64,000 nucleotides of DNA from Caenorhabditis elegans (GCF_000002985.6 NC_003279.8:3286001-3350000), one strand, 5' to 3'. Shown: positions 10,746 through 29,050, counted from the first letter of the stretch. A program made the numbers and translations. Notes: a model not told the origin generated them from the letters alone.

Positions 10746-12612
10746 GGAAGCCAGAAATCCGTGAAAACTTAAATTTCCAACATGAAGCCTTTTTTATTTT
10801 ACAGAAGAATTTTGAACAATAATGTTACAAGCAAAAGCCAAAGATTTGTTTCGCGGCCTCGAAATTGGAAACCTCGACCACCAACTTTTTTTTCCCCAGG
10901 CTACAAAAAATCACAAATTAAAACACAGATAAACTTTGACTTCAATTTTTTGAGATGGAAAAAAACAGAAAAAAAGCGTTTGCTACGTGGCCGCCAATTT
11001 GAAAACCCTCGACCACAAACTTTTTTTTTTCAAAAGGCAACAAAAAATCACAAAAAATAAGAAAAAAACCGAATAAATAGAAAAATATTTGTCCATCAGT
11101 TTATAGCCCCAAAACCTATTAAGTAGAGAAACCGATGATGTGATGATTGACGAATGAAACACGTGAATTCGTGACCAGAAAAGTCAAAAAGGTACAAACT
11201 ATCACTAGTTGAGGTGTTTATCACTAAATCAGTGATAAACAAAACACTGCGATAAGGAAATGGTTATGCGGGGGAAAGAAAAAGAAAAAACTTGAGAAAA
11301 CTACTACTTCAGATGAGAAGACGAGAGAGGGAAGGGCATAAAATAAAAAATAAAAAAAAAGCGAGAAGAAGAATTTGCAAGCTAAGGGAGATATTTGATT
11401 GCTTCTATTGAGCTTGACACTTTTCCTGAAAAAAAACGAATGTGAATTTTTTTAAAGTAAATAAAACTGAAATCATAAATAGGTGGAATTTGCGACGGGA
11501 CATTCAAATTTTCTCAATAAAACTTTTTGGCGGGAGCTTCAAATTTTTTTCCCGAAAAAAAAGATTGGTAAGAAATTCAAATTTTCTGGCTATCAGAGAA
11601 ACTTTGGCACAAAATTTAAGTTTTATTCAAACATTTTTGGAATTATATCATATATACATAGGTAACGTGGGCGTCTTATTTGCAACGTGGCCTACGAATT
11701 TAGTAATGGAAGATGTTTTTCCGCGGCCACCTATTTTTGGAATTTTTTAAAAATCAATGCAAAAAAAATCTCGAAAATTCAGAGACCAGTTACAGTGAAA
11801 TACAATTTTTCCAAAAAAAAAAAACCAACCTGTTATTTCTGAAAACATAATTGACAAAAATCTAATTTTAAATTAAAAAAAACTAATTCTGAGCAGTTTG
11901 CAAAAGCTCGGCCACTAATATTTTTTCTGAAGGCCACGTTTTGTGGGATACCGGAGAGTCGTTGTGTGTCAATATGGCCGCGAAAGAAAATCGGTGGCCG
12001 TGTTTTTTTTCTGCCAAAAATAATAAGGGTGGCGTAACATGCATAAAATAATGTTAAACTTGATTTTAAAAATAGCGGATCCGTTTTAAAACAAATGCAC
12101 CATTTTTGAAAATTTTCTCGGCCCGTGCTCAAAAATGTGATTTTAGCCATTTTTGGCCGTTCTTTTCAGAAATCCAGCTCCAGAAAAATGATCGACTCAA
12201 AATTTTAGACATGTGAACCTTTAAACCCGGGTCTGTGGGAATTCCCGTGTGAAAGTTGGCGAAATTCTGAGAATTGAATGATAAGTGATCAATTTTGATA
12301 CGAAATCAAGTGATCAATAATAATTCACAGTTCATTTTCTGATCAAAAAACCACAAAAAATCACGTAAGAAGACGTCATTGAGACTTCTAGAAAGAGTGT
12401 GAGTGAGGAGAAAAAAGAAGGAGAAGAAGAAATTGCTTCCGGCTATGGGGGATGCCCTTCTTGCTCGCCGAGCACAAAAAAGAAGAGCAAATTTGTGTTT
12501 GTTTTTGTGTACTTTGGTGTTCTAATGGGGAGGAAACATATAAACAACGTTTTGTTTGTTTCTTTTTCGCAGAAAAATTCTATAGTTTGAGTATCCCGAC
12601 ATAAATTCTCTC
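10746..12612. other. Intergenic AT-rich DNA, no gene seen
   Basis: Contains ACGTGGCCG words near 10983, 11680 and 11725, and a TTTGGCGGGA-type unit near 11520. A perfect 9-bp hairpin (TTTATCACT / AGTGATAAA) lies at about 11217-11240. No coding exon is supported. Confidence 0.5.
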
Positions 12613-13065
12613 CAGAAAATTTGAATTTCCCATCAAAAGTATTTCACAGAAAATTTGAATTCCCGCCAAAAATACATTGTAGACAATTTGAATTTCCCAC
12701 CAAATTATATTCTCAGCACATTTTTAATTTCCCACCCAATTTTTATCTCAAAAAGTTACATTTCCGACCGATTTTTTTCTCGAAGAATTTGAATTTCCCA
12801 ACAAAAAATTTCTTAGAAATTTAAATTTCCGGTCAGAATGTTACTTCGAAAAATTTGAATTTCCCGCCAAAAATATTTCTCAGAAAATTTGAATCTACCG
12901 CTAAAATTAAGCTCAAAAAATTTGAGTTTCCCGCCAAAAATATTTCTTAGAAAATTTGAATTTCCCGCCAAATGTGCCCTCAAAAAGTTCGAATTTTCGA
13001 CCGATTTTGTTCTCGAATACTTTGAATTTTCCGCTAAAACTTTGCTCGAAAAATTTCGCTCCATA
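12613..13065. repeat. Degenerate tandem array, 33-35 bp unit
   Basis: At least 13 units resemble GAAAATTTGAATTTCCCGCC followed by an A-rich part and TTTCTCA. The same unit in reverse orientation occurs at 27925-28125 and in pieces at 11480-11600. Confidence 0.85.
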
Positions 13066-13605
13066 TTTTTTCTCGGAAATAGAATTTTTTAAATTTAAAA
13101 AACCTTTTTTTTATACATAAGTTTTAAACGTAATTTTTAATTGCTACATTATCGTTTCAAAGGAACAAGCTCAAAAAAAAATGTTTTCAGCGCCGGGACC
13201 CAAAAACGAAAAAGTTATTTTAGAGTAGAAAATGTTGGTATTTATTGACAACCCGTTAGGTCAACTACAAATAAGTTTTAGTGAATCAAAAATATAGTTC
13301 AACAACGTGTTAGTCGGCAGGGAAAATATAAAATACGAAAGACACAAAAACTAGAGAATAGGTACACTAAACATCAGATTTTAAACTGAAAATAACGGGT
13401 CTTGTCACGAGCAAAACTTTTAAACTACAGTACTTCCCACGAGTTAAAAAAACGTTATCACATTAAAAATATTTGTATTGATTTTTTTAAACAAAGATGC
13501 CGGTTAAATTTATTTTTGAAAATTGAAAAAATATAAATTTAAATGTTTTCGTGAACTTATTTCTCAATCACAATTTGAACGGTTCATTCGATTTCGCAAC
13601 ACAAC

Positions 13606-14490
13606 ATGGGCGACGACGCTTACCAGTTTTTGGCTCCAGATTTAGTAAGTTTACATTTATTTTCAGGCAACAGAAAGCCAAATTTCAGCTCGCTCCTCCA
13701 CCACCAGTCCAACAACCGCCAGCAGTTGCTCCAGGAGCATCACGTCCCGCACCTGCTCCGTCGAATGAGCTTCCACCCGCGTCGGAGGCAAAGAAGTAGG
13801 AACACTTTTTTGGATTTTGCTTTTCAAATTTAACATTGCCTGATTTTTTAATATAATTTTTTTCCAAATTGCTGGAAATTTCTGAAAAAGTTATTTAGGG
13901 GTACTGTAGAAGTCTTCTAGGGTTTCTGTAGTTTTGGAAAAAGGGAGTTTTTGTATGTTGAATGGGTACGGTAGGGGTACTTCAGGATTACTGTAACCTT
14001 GGGAAACCGTGGGAATTGCCTATTGCTGGAATATTGGGTGGTTAGCGGATGAATGTTGTAGGGGTACTGTAAGGGTACTGTAGGTTTGGAAGGTTTTAGT
14101 TTTTGCCAGTAGAAGCGATAGTAAATGGGCTTAGTGGAGGGATACTGTAGGGTACTTAACACTTTCCATTTTGTCATAGAATTTTGTAAAAATTAGAGAA
14201 GGTGTTCCATAGCAACTGAAAAATATACAAATTCGAAATAAATTTCCAGATTCCAAGTGCAACCGGCTAAAAAAGCATCAAAATCGAAGAGCAAATCGAA
14301 AGACTCATCGCCAAGCAACGGAAAGGAGAAGAAGAAGCGCACAAAGCGTTCGGGTGGCTCCAAATCGAAAGAATCTTCCGAGCCACCTCCATCATTGTCC
14401 GCCTTTAAATGGCAAATGGCATTCAGTGCATTTCTTGTCTTTATTTCAGTTGCTATCACTTTGATGGTATTGATTGATGGACTCATGTGA
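13606..14490 (+). CDS. Small Lys/Ser-rich protein, predicted tail-anchored
   Basis: Three exons (13606-13644, 13689-13795, 14250-14490) join in frame to give 128 residues. The order is: a short acidic start (MGDDAYQFLAPDL), a Pro/Ala-rich segment (about 14-48), a strongly basic Lys/Ser stretch (about 50-95), then one hydrophobic segment (about 103-125, from AFSAFLVF to LMVLIDGLM) running to the C-terminus. No signal peptide is visible, so the protein should insert by its tail with the charged part facing the cytosol, as ER or outer mitochondrial tail-anchored proteins do. I do not recognise a family. A poly(A) signal lies 5 nt past the stop, good support for a real gene. Intron 1 is only 44 bp; intron 2 holds CTGTAG-type repeats. 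It converges on ace-2, with about 1.7 kb between them. Confidence 0.72.
13900..14165. repeat. GTACTGTAGG repeats in an intron
   Basis: Several GGGTACTGTAGG-like words lie in intron 2 of the tail-anchored protein gene. They are related to the array at 20580-21240. Confidence 0.6.
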
Positions 14491-14494
14491 TTGG

Positions 14495-14500
14495 AATAAA
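14495..14500 (+). terminator. Poly(A) signal of the tail-anchored protein gene
   Basis: AATAAA begins 5 nt after the TGA stop codon. Confidence 0.65.
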
Positions 14501-14614
14501 GATTGTATGGATTTTATTAATTTTTCTATTATTAACCAGTCATTTGCGTACCCGTCTTTTTTTGCGAAGTTTAAATGCTACTATTCGACCATATCCTAAT
14601 CAACCCAACGTCAG

Positions 14615-15150
14615 TGGTGATCGGCAAATCGGAAAAACCGACAAATTGCCGGAATTGAAAATTTCCTGCAAATCGGCAAACCGGCAAACTGGCGGAATTG
14701 AAATTTCCGACAAATTGGCAAACCGGCAAATTACGGGATATGAAAATTTCCGGCAATCCGGCGAATCGGCGAATTGCCGGAATTGAATATTCCGGCACAT
14801 CGGCAAACCGGCAAATTGCAAGAATTGAGATTTCCGGTAAATCTGCAAATTGCCGGAATTGAAATCTCCGGCACATCGGCAAACCGACAAATTCCCAGAC
14901 ATGAAAATTTCCAGCAAATCGGCAAATAGGCGGAATTGAAATTTCCGGCAAATCGACAATCGTCGATTTGCCGAATTTGCATATTTACATGAAACGGGAA
15001 AGAAATTTCAAAAAGGTACAGTTTTAAGTGTTTCCGTTTTATAAAAAATCCCTCTAAACACTTCCGGCAAAATGATATCCGGCAAGCGGCAAGCGGCAAA
15101 TTGCCAATTTGCCGATTTGCCAAATTTGTCGACAAAAAATTTGCCGAACA
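14615..15150. repeat. CGGCAAAT repeat block
   Basis: Tandem AAATCGGCAAATTGCCGGAA units, about 35 bp, with several AATTTCCGG spacers. Confidence 0.85.
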
Positions 15151-16150
15151 GCAATTGTCGACCACTCCCTGCTCAACATCTTTTATCTAGACGAAAAGTT
15201 TTTTCTCTCGAAAACTACAGTACCCCTACAGTATCCCACTACTAACACCAAATATACTGATCTATATTTTAATTTATTTGCTCTAATTTTCTAAAAAAAA
15301 AGAAATGGAAAGAACCTAAATGATTAAATGTGTAATTTCCAATAACATTCGTTAGTTGAAAAAAAAGAAAACATTTATAGTGGAAGAAAAAACGATGGAA
15401 CAACTAAATAAATCAGAGTTGTCAAAAATTTTCAAAAATCTAAAAACTACTATCTCTATACTAGGTCAAATTGTTCCAACGGAAAGACATATGATTTACT
15501 AAAACAGAGATAGCAGGGGAAACTCTGATGAGCAAGGAAGGGATTTTTTAAAAAGCGAAAAGCTGGGGAAAATAATAAACTGATAATTTGATACCACGTT
15601 TGGAAAGGAAAAAAAAACATAAAGAAGAAAACGAATTCGATGGGATAAAGCAAAAGTGAAAAAAAGAATATTGAGATCCAAAAGGAAATGCTTTGAAGAA
15701 TATGTTGTGAGTTTAACAGCGAGGGCTTTCAAATTTGCACGTAAGATCTGATGCATTGCGGCCTGCAGTTGCCTCAAAATTTCGCCTAACTATAAGTTGA
15801 TAGTTCTTATGTTTTCTGAATTCAAGACGCAACGGGCTAGACCTAGTACATTATACAATGCTTTGCGGCGCATTTTTACGGAGCATCTAAAAATTCCATT
15901 GTTCTGTGTTTTAACAAAAATGAGTTTGTGAATGATTATACTCCTAAGCCTAAGCTTAAGAGAGCTGGAGCAATAAGCTTATAATTAGAAAATTGAAAAA
16001 AGAGTACACACCATTCTGAGCTGAGAAGCGAATGATTCGGTCGCTGTAACCAAATTTTTAAATTTGTTTTTACTGATAAGCTTATTGCTCTAGCTTCTTG
16101 TTAAAACGCTGCAAAAAAGGATCCAATCGCTGTTAAACCCAAAACTCTTC
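15151..16150. other. Convergent intergenic region, no gene seen
   Basis: AT-rich, with a short TAAGCCTAAGCTTAAG stretch at 15948. Nothing coding is supported. It lies between the tail-anchored gene and the ace-2 3' end. Confidence 0.5.
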
Positions 16151-16176
16151 ACAACGACACTCCGGGGTGTCGTTGT
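16151..16176. repeat. Perfect hairpin just downstream of the ace-2 stop
   Basis: Ten-base arms, ACAACGACAC and GTGTCGTTGT, flank a 6-base GC loop. The hairpin starts 21 nt after the stop codon and so lies in the ace-2 3' UTR. Confidence 0.8.
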
Positions 16177-16196
16177 AAAGCCAAACACCTATATTA

Positions 16197-21465
<5,269 letters not shown>

Positions 21466-21585
21466 GACCTGAGAGTGTGACTCGAAGTCTCTAGCTGCGA
21501 CGACGACGTGGTGGACGGCTTCTGATGATCACGTGTACGACGACCGCTCCTTGCATTCACACAGAAGTGGGGCGGTGTCTCTGAT
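21466..21585 (-). promoter_or_regulatory. 5' UTR exon part of ace-2 with splice acceptor
   Basis: The sequence before the ATG is unusually GC-rich for the window. It is bounded by a good acceptor (ATCATTGCAG on the - strand, ending at 21586). It is either trans-spliced here or joined to an upstream non-coding exon, so the promoter may lie well to the right. Confidence 0.5.
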
Positions 21586-24095
21586 CTGCAATGATATTAT
21601 AAGAGAGCATACCTAATTGAAATGACACGGGAGCACAAATGAAGAAGGTAATCGTGTTAAGGGGGGACACCACCTGCGGGATAGGAAATGAAATGGGATT
21701 GAGGGAAATGGAAACCGATCTCTAATTGGAAAATGGTGGAGAATTTCCCCCCTAAAAATAGTTTTGCTCAATGAGCCTATGTGACGTACCTCTAGCTCAG
21801 TCAGGTAGCAATAATTGTATTTTCTGCTTCGTTACCTTCTCCTCAGAATTTTATAATTAGGATAGGGGTACTCAAATAATTCTCGAAAAGAAAAAAGTGT
21901 TGGGGTGTTGGAAAAGGATAAAAGTAGCAATGGGGTGGCAGTAAAGGCAATTTTACGATCGTCATGTGCAAATAGGGGAAAGTGTTGCAGATGAGGCGAC
22001 GATTTTGAAGGACATATCCACAAAATGATGGCGGAAAATTGTTGCGTGTCTGTCTGATTTTTCGGGAGTGGTAGGAGAGGGAGGGGGAGGTGTGAACTGC
22101 GCCGATGTATACTCTCAAAACACCAGAAAAATGGAAGGTAATATTTTTATTTTTGGAAAAAATAATTGAACAAAAATTAAAAAAAAAATTGCCAGGATAT
22201 GGACGGAGTTTATTTTGAAATTTTAAAATTTTAAGTTCGGAATTTTGAATAATTTTTTAAAAAACTTTTGGGTATATTGAAAATAATGAAGACAATTTTT
22301 TGAATTAAGGAACAAATTAGAAAATGTTTTGAACAAATTTTTGAATATTGAAAAAAATTGAAAAATTTTTTTGAGAACGTTGAACAATCTAATCTAGCAG
22401 TTTTTAGCAAATTCCAAAACTTTTCAACAATGAAGAGAAAGATAAGAATTTTGAAAAAATTGCCAAGATATAGGAGGAATCTATTCGGGGATTGGTTTTC
22501 GGGATTTTAACTTTCGAAATTTGAAAAAAAATTGAATGAAAAAATTGGAAAATTGTGAACATGGGTTAGTTTTGAAAAGTTAATTGTGAAAAAAGTTTGA
22601 AAAAATTTAAATTTTGAATTTTGGTAATAGAAATCTAATTTTGCCGTTTTTTTTTATATAAGAAAAATACAAGTCTTCCGAAAAAAAATTTCCAAGATTT
22701 GGGCAGAGCCTATTTCGGGATTGGTTTTTGGGATTTTGAAATTGATTGAGAAAATAATTTGAAAATATCTTTCGGATTTTGATATAAAACAATTTAAAGA
22801 ATTATGTAAGTTTAAAAAAAATTATTCAAAAAATTGGAAAATTAATTGAATTTTTATTTATTTTGAAACAAAGTTTTAAAAAATTTTAAATTTGAATTTT
22901 GGAGATAAAAATCAGAAAAAAAATTGCCAAGGCAGAGTCCATTTTGAGATCGATTTTTGGGACTTTGAAATTTCCCTAAAATTTGAATTTCTCTATTCCG
23001 AGCCAAAACACTAATCTGTGAGTTACAAAGTTCAGGTAGCCAGTACCAAAAAACTGTGCATGGTTTCTAAAACACAGAAAATAGGTCGTAGGCACGCATG
23101 CAGGTAGGCAAAACTTCTGTGCACTAGAAACAAAAGTATGTATAAAGTTTAATCACCGAAAATAAAAGTGTTTTTAGATGAAAGTGTACGGCGTTCAAAA
23201 CTTCATAGTTACGGAGGAAGGGGGGTCTCAAGTGTTAGAGGAGGGGTCCTCAAGTGAAAGCAACAAAAGGGGTGCATATTGGTCATTTTTAAAAGAGAAG
23301 AAGAAGGAAGAATAGTTTTGCAGGATTTTTGAACAGAAAACTCAATTGGAAAATTTTTAATTTTAAAGAAAAACATAAATTTAAAAAAAAACATTGGCTC
23401 CATCCATTTCTTGGTTTTTTTTACACTTGAAGGACAGGTTCAAAGATGTTCTAAATTTCAAAAAAGTGTCTTTGGTTTCAACTTTTGACACAAAAAAGTC
23501 TTTGAATAATTTAAGGGGGCTCCAAAATTTTGCACATCTTCAAATTTTTTTCAAAACTGGAAAAAGCAAAACGGAAGAGCAGCGGGCGGAGAGACGGGGG
23601 ATAAGAAGTCGTGGGAATTCGGGTTGACACAAAAAGAAGAGTAAATCAAAGAGGAGACCCTGCCTACCCCATCCATCACTTTACTCTCGTCTGATTAGTT
23701 TCAGACCTCTTTTTTTTTCCACGTGATGTGCACCTACCTGTCCTTGTCAACAAAATGGCGGGACGAATGGAGGGAAAGAGAGAGCAAATAATAAAGAGCA
23801 ACATTTCTTTGATAAGATTACAATCATAGTACGATGCACACACTTATTATGTGATTAACTGCACGGCGCAAGGAACGATGCGCGTCAAATTTGGTGCATT
23901 GGTTGAGAATACATCAGATTTGACGCGCAAAATTAATTTCAGTGGGAGGTATAAAAAAAACTAGTTTTGCGCGTAAAATATGGTGCAGTTATTGCGGTTC
24001 ACACATCAATATGAAGCGCAAATTTAAAACTATCCGAATTTTGGAATATGGCGTTTTTGTTAGCTATAACGACTTGAAACCAGGGGTGGGGTCAA
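21586..24095. other. Upstream of ace-2, no further exon seen
   Basis: AT-rich, with purine-rich tracts. GCGCGTCAAAT / TTTGACGCGCAA inverted words lie at 23880-23935. Any ace-2 promoter or 5' non-coding exon should lie here or further right, but none can be fixed by sequence alone. Confidence 0.45.
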
Positions 24096-24215
24096 ACGAT
24101 TTTTTATGGCAATTCGCCAAATCGGCAAAATGTAGAAATTTAAAATTCCGGCAAATTGGCACATCGACAAATTGCCTGAATAGAAAATTTCCGGCAAACC
24201 GGCAAAAATTGGAAA
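24096..24215. repeat. CGGCAAAT repeat block, short
   Basis: Units CAATTCGCCAAATCGGCAAA and CCGGCAAACCGGCAAA. Confidence 0.7.
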
Positions 24216-26466
24216 TCATGGTGCATCAGAAACACTGACACATAATTTTAAGCTTCACGCGCGTAATGTTTAATTTTTTTGGATTTTAACGGATTATTTA
24301 CAACGCTCTGCGCTTTAAATGTTAAATGTTAAACACTAAAAAGTTCGAAAACCATTCAGAAATTTAAAACGAGAACAAAAATTGAAAGGGAAAATACTCG
24401 CCGAGAACAAGTGCTCCTTCAAGTGTCATTTTGCTCGGAATTTTTTGTTCTTCTTCCCACACCTTTAAAGAAAAGAGGGGGTCTTCCCCCGGATGTTATC
24501 GTCATAAACTCTTTCTAGAAACGATTTTTTTTCGAGTTTTAGTTATTATTGTGAGTTTGTTTTTTTTTTTTTTTTCAATTTTTGGGGTCTCGCCACAAGT
24601 TAATTTTTGACTTTGAATATATTTTTCTTATAATCCGAAAATTGGTCGTAAAATGGAACATGTATTTTAATGAAAAAATATACAACTTTTTTTCAGAAAA
24701 TAGAAGAATTGCAAAATTAAATTTAAGAAAAAATGAAACGTAAATTTTCGATTTTCAAAAAAATTGAAAAACCTACGCGGCGAGACCCAGCTCCACAGAA
24801 TGACGTTTTGGAGCTGACCTAGAAAAGTGAAAACTCGGCCAAAGAAAAAACTACTCTGTCTTCTCAGGAGGAGAAGCAGACGCATTTTTATGCCCATGTG
24901 CCTGCCTATCGTCTTTTCAAGTTCTGCTCCGAAATCTAGTACTATGTTCGTTAAACCTAAAACATCAGCTCACTGGTCAATATTTTCTACTTGGCCTAGA
25001 AAAAGTGAAAACTAGGCCATCCTGAAGACTTTCATTTTTTCAGAAACCGGCTCTCCTGAATCCTAGCGGCTTTCCGATTATTTCAAGTTTAAAAAACCCA
25101 GAAAACGCGAATTTTCACCCGGGGGTCTTCGAAACAAATTAAATAAAATTGAGTGACATCACTTGACACATCAACTTCTTAAAAACCAATTTCAAAAAAA
25201 ACGAAGAGACAAATGACGTGGAAAACGAGAAGTACGAGACGGAGAGGGAAGGGACTTTTCGTGTATACTGCCCAGGTATCAGGTTGCCGGTTAAATTTTC
25301 GAAATCTTTTTTTTTCGCCCGCCGCCAGTTGCTCATCCACAAGGAGCTGCGGATAGAAAAAGCATAATAACTTTTTTTGTGCTTTGCAGATGTTCTCCTG
25401 GTAGTTTTCATGTTTAATGTATGTATTATTGAAAAAAATTTGAATTGTTAAATATTTGTACTGGGGAAATCCGGTGTTTCCCCGCATTTTCTGTTGCGGA
25501 CCTAAATTTTTGAAAAATCTGCCTTTTACTATTAGACAGTTTTCCATTGCGGACCTAGTGCATCATGTTTGATGCGCATTAAATTTCTGGAAAAAAAAAC
25601 AATCTCTTCACAAAAATGCAAGCATGGTAAACGACTGACGAAAAAAACAACAAAAAAAATTTCTGAGCAAGCGTGCTCTAATTTACTAATTTGCTTGTGT
25701 GAAATTTGTGGGAAACATTTTTGTTCAAAAATGAAGAAAAACTGTAATGGAACAGTGTTTAACATTTGGCTCAAAAATTTTCAAATTCTGGAAATAAAAT
25801 TTACGTTCCTCTGTCTCCAAACAAAGAACACCCGAAAACGTGGCCGTGCAAGCTAAAAACTCGGCCACACTCGAACATTTGAACTTTTAATCCTAACCAT
25901 TGAAACAAGAAAATTATAATGCAATAATGAATATTTGGTGACATGAAAAAAATGTTAAAAAGTTAGAGGAAGCTGTGAAATTCGATGCTCCTCGCCCCCT
26001 TCGAGAGTGGAACGGACGTTAAGAGAGATGGAAGAAAAGATGAATTTCGAATGAAAAAGAAAATGAGGAAGGAGGTGGGAATACGACGAATATGATGAAG
26101 AAAAATGAAAGAAAAATATAGACGGGAAGATGAACAAAAACTAGGAAAGAAGTTAAGCCAAAAACCAAATGATGATTGAATGAATGAGAAGGAAAGTGAC
26201 AACTCCAAAAATGGCACTTTTCCGAAAAAAAATTTTTTTTGAAAAGGAGTTTTTGTCCTTCAAATGCACAGGTCGGTTTTCATGCCCTACAGAAAGTGAT
26301 GGTTTTGGCCTTTTTATTAGGGACCCAAAGTTTTGCCGAGTGTTGAAAACCTGGCGTTTTCATAAAAGCATACTTTTTTCTTGTCAAAAAAAATTTTATT
26401 TTTTGGAAAAATCGAACAAAACCCCTTCCTGAAAACATTCCTGCCCAGGATGTTTTTGTCGAAAAG
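24216..26466. other. Intergenic, no gene seen
   Basis: AT-rich with poly-T near 24560 and pieces of the CGGCGAGACCCAG and ACTCGGCCA dispersed motifs. Short open frames on both strands lack splice structure or family features. Confidence 0.45.
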
Positions 26467-26772
26467 TTTGGCAAATCGGCAAATTTGGCAAGTTTGCCGG
26501 TTTGCCGATTTGCCGGAGATTTTAATTCCGGCAATTTGCCGATTTGCAGGAAATTTTAATTCCGGAAATTTGCCTATTTGCAGGAAATTTTCAATTTCGG
26601 CAATTCGCCGATTTGCAGGAAATTTTAATTCCCGAAATTTGCCTATTTGCAGGAAATTTTCAATTTCGGCAGTTTGCCGATTTGCCGGAAAATGTAATTC
26701 CGGCAATTAGCCTATTTGCCGAAAATTTTCAATTCCGGCAATTTGCCGATTTCCGGAAAAATCCGTTTGCCG
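26467..26772. repeat. CGGCAAAT repeat block
   Basis: About nine 34-bp units of TTTGCCGATTTGCAGGAAAT type, with a short inverted start (GGCAAATCGGCAAATTTGG). Confidence 0.85.
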
Positions 26773-28898
26773 TTCACTCCTGTTCTTGCCAACGCGGCTG
26801 CCTACAAGGTAACCTAAGCCTGCCTACAAGACTACCTCCGTCTGCCTTGCGCCGACACACCATCTGCCAAAAAATTAAAATTATTGGGTCTCAGAACGAC
26901 TCAAAACATTTTTTTAACTATTTCCGGAATAAATTGGAAATGTAGAGTTTGCGCAAAAAACATGGTCCTTAAAAAATCCGAGATAGCTGGAAAAAACTAG
27001 GCCATCAGATCCTAAGTTACTGGAAATACTATAATTTTTTTTTCGAAAATATCGGAATGCTTGAACCTTACTGTAACTCGGTGGCTCAAAAGCAGTGGAT
27101 CATCCAAATAAAAAGAGGTTCCGAGCCGTAATGTCGGAATGAGTATTAGATGGGTCACCCCTATTCGTTTTTTTTTCGGGGCTCTGTGCTCCGCCAAAAA
27201 AAAGAGTTGACTCCCCGGAGATTTCACTTCTTCCGACAAACAGGGAGCTCTCTGGAGCTGGAGTGAGAGAGAGAGAAGAGCCCATCATCATCATCATCAT
27301 CGGAAGACGGGGGTCTCCACCACCAAATCCGAACACACTTATTTTGTCTCTCACACGGCGGGGAGGGGGACGATGTGAGAAGAAGGAGAAGAAGAAGCTG
27401 GAGCAAAGGGCAAAAAACTTCCTTTCGGAAATATGCATACAACCAATTTTTCGAAAATTTTCTCATTTTTTAAGAAAAATTTTTTTTTTTGGTAGAGTTC
27501 GGAAAAGGAATTTTGAAAAGTGCGCTTTTTGAAATCGAGGTGCAAGCGCGCTCCAACGCCAAACGTTGGGTCTCGTTAGGTATTGGTGGAGCAACTAAGT
27601 TTTAAAGTTCAAACTTTTTTCGTTGTTTTTAATAATTTTTGAAACAAAATTGATTTTTTTTCGGGTGTCGACATGAAACGAATTTTTAAGAACTGTGTGA
27701 AGTATTCTTGAAAATCGCATAAAATGGGTCTCGCCACGCAGAATGCATTCTGCATAATTTTGTGCGTGTGCCTTTAAGGTTACTGTAGATCGTGTCAACA
27801 ATTTTCTGCAAGTTCTTTCGAAATTGTGAAATGGAGAAAAAATTGGCGATACAGTAACCTTAAAAAACTATTTTTTTTTCAAATTTAAAACTGTACCTTG
27901 GGTACGGTAGCTGAAAAATAATTTTGACGGGAAAATCAAACTTTCAGATAAAAAAATTTTGGCGGGAAATTCAAATTTTCTAGGATGAAAGTTTGGCCAA
28001 AAATTCAAAATAGCTGCAAAAATAATTTTTCCGGGAAATTCAAATTTTCTAGAAAAAGGTTTAGACGGAAATTGATATTATCTGAAAAAATAATTTTCCC
28101 AAAAATTCAAATTTTCTGAAAAAAAAACTCGGTAATTTGCATTAAATAAAAATTTCCTTTTTTTCCAAAAATTGGTAGGCACACATGACCGCAAAAACAC
28201 AGTTTGCAATACAATAGCATCATGGTGCATCGAGTCGTAAATTTTGTAAAAATATCCAAAAACTGGCTCCAGATCCCCCCCAAGATATGCAACAACACCA
28301 ATTCCAAAACATAAATCATTGCCTAAGTTCCTCTGGTGCCCCCCAAAAATGTGGAAACAAGTGCATTAAGAAGAGTATTAGAAACACTAGCAAAAAAGTG
28401 AAAGAAGCTCTCCTTCGGATTGCTCAATTTGTCGCCCCGCAGCCATTGAGAGCCGTTCCCCAGAGAACGGCAAGAGCGTTTTCTTATTCTTCTTCCTCAT
28501 TTTCTTCTTTCCTTTTGTTTCTTTTTTGGGCGCGCGTCGTTCAAATATTCATAGGGAGTTACACATTTGCATAGAAATTGGAATTTTTAAAAAAAATTTT
28601 TACATATTTTTCAGGTGGCTCCGTCTTCGGTTAACCTAAAAAATAAGGGAAAAATCGCCCTCCTTTTCTGTAGGTCGGTAAAGTTAATTTAGCTCCGCCC
28701 AGTTATTGCACAGAAGAACGTATCTTCAACTTCGTTTGCCTCTGCCCATTTTTCGGACCTAAAAACCCGGGAAAAGTCGAGTTACAAGAGAGGAAGAGAC
28801 TTTTAAAAAAAGTGGGGCATCACCCTAAAAATGGACTTTTTTCCAAATGTTTCAATTTTCGGAGAAATATTAAAAGTTCCCAGATCGGGACCTAATAG
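26773..28898. other. Intergenic, no gene seen
   Basis: Includes a (CAT)6 stretch at 27284-27301 beside a GA-rich tract, and reverse-orientation units of the TTTGGCGGGAAATTCAAATT array at 27925-28125. The region around 27230-27380 is GC-richer and could hold a promoter. Confidence 0.4.
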
Positions 28899-29050
28899 AA
28901 ATCACGTGGTGCCAGCCTGTCCCATTGCGGTTTGATCTACAAAAATGCGGGAGTTTTTCCCCAAAAAATGTGACGTCAGCACGTTCTTAATCATGCAAAA
29001 TCAGTTGAGAAGTCTGCGTCGAAATTCCCGCGATTCTAGTAGATCTGCGT
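28899..29050. repeat. Dispersed repeat related to 2017-2193
   Basis: TCCCATTGCGGTTTGATCTA and GTGACGTCAGCACGTTCTTA match the reverse complement of the sulp-6 intron 2 element. Confidence 0.75.

Noticed and set aside
25139..25547. 122-codon open frame on the - strand in the ace-2 upstream region
   Set aside because: Composition follows AT-rich background, there is no splice context or family feature, and the frame is not better than neighbouring chance frames.
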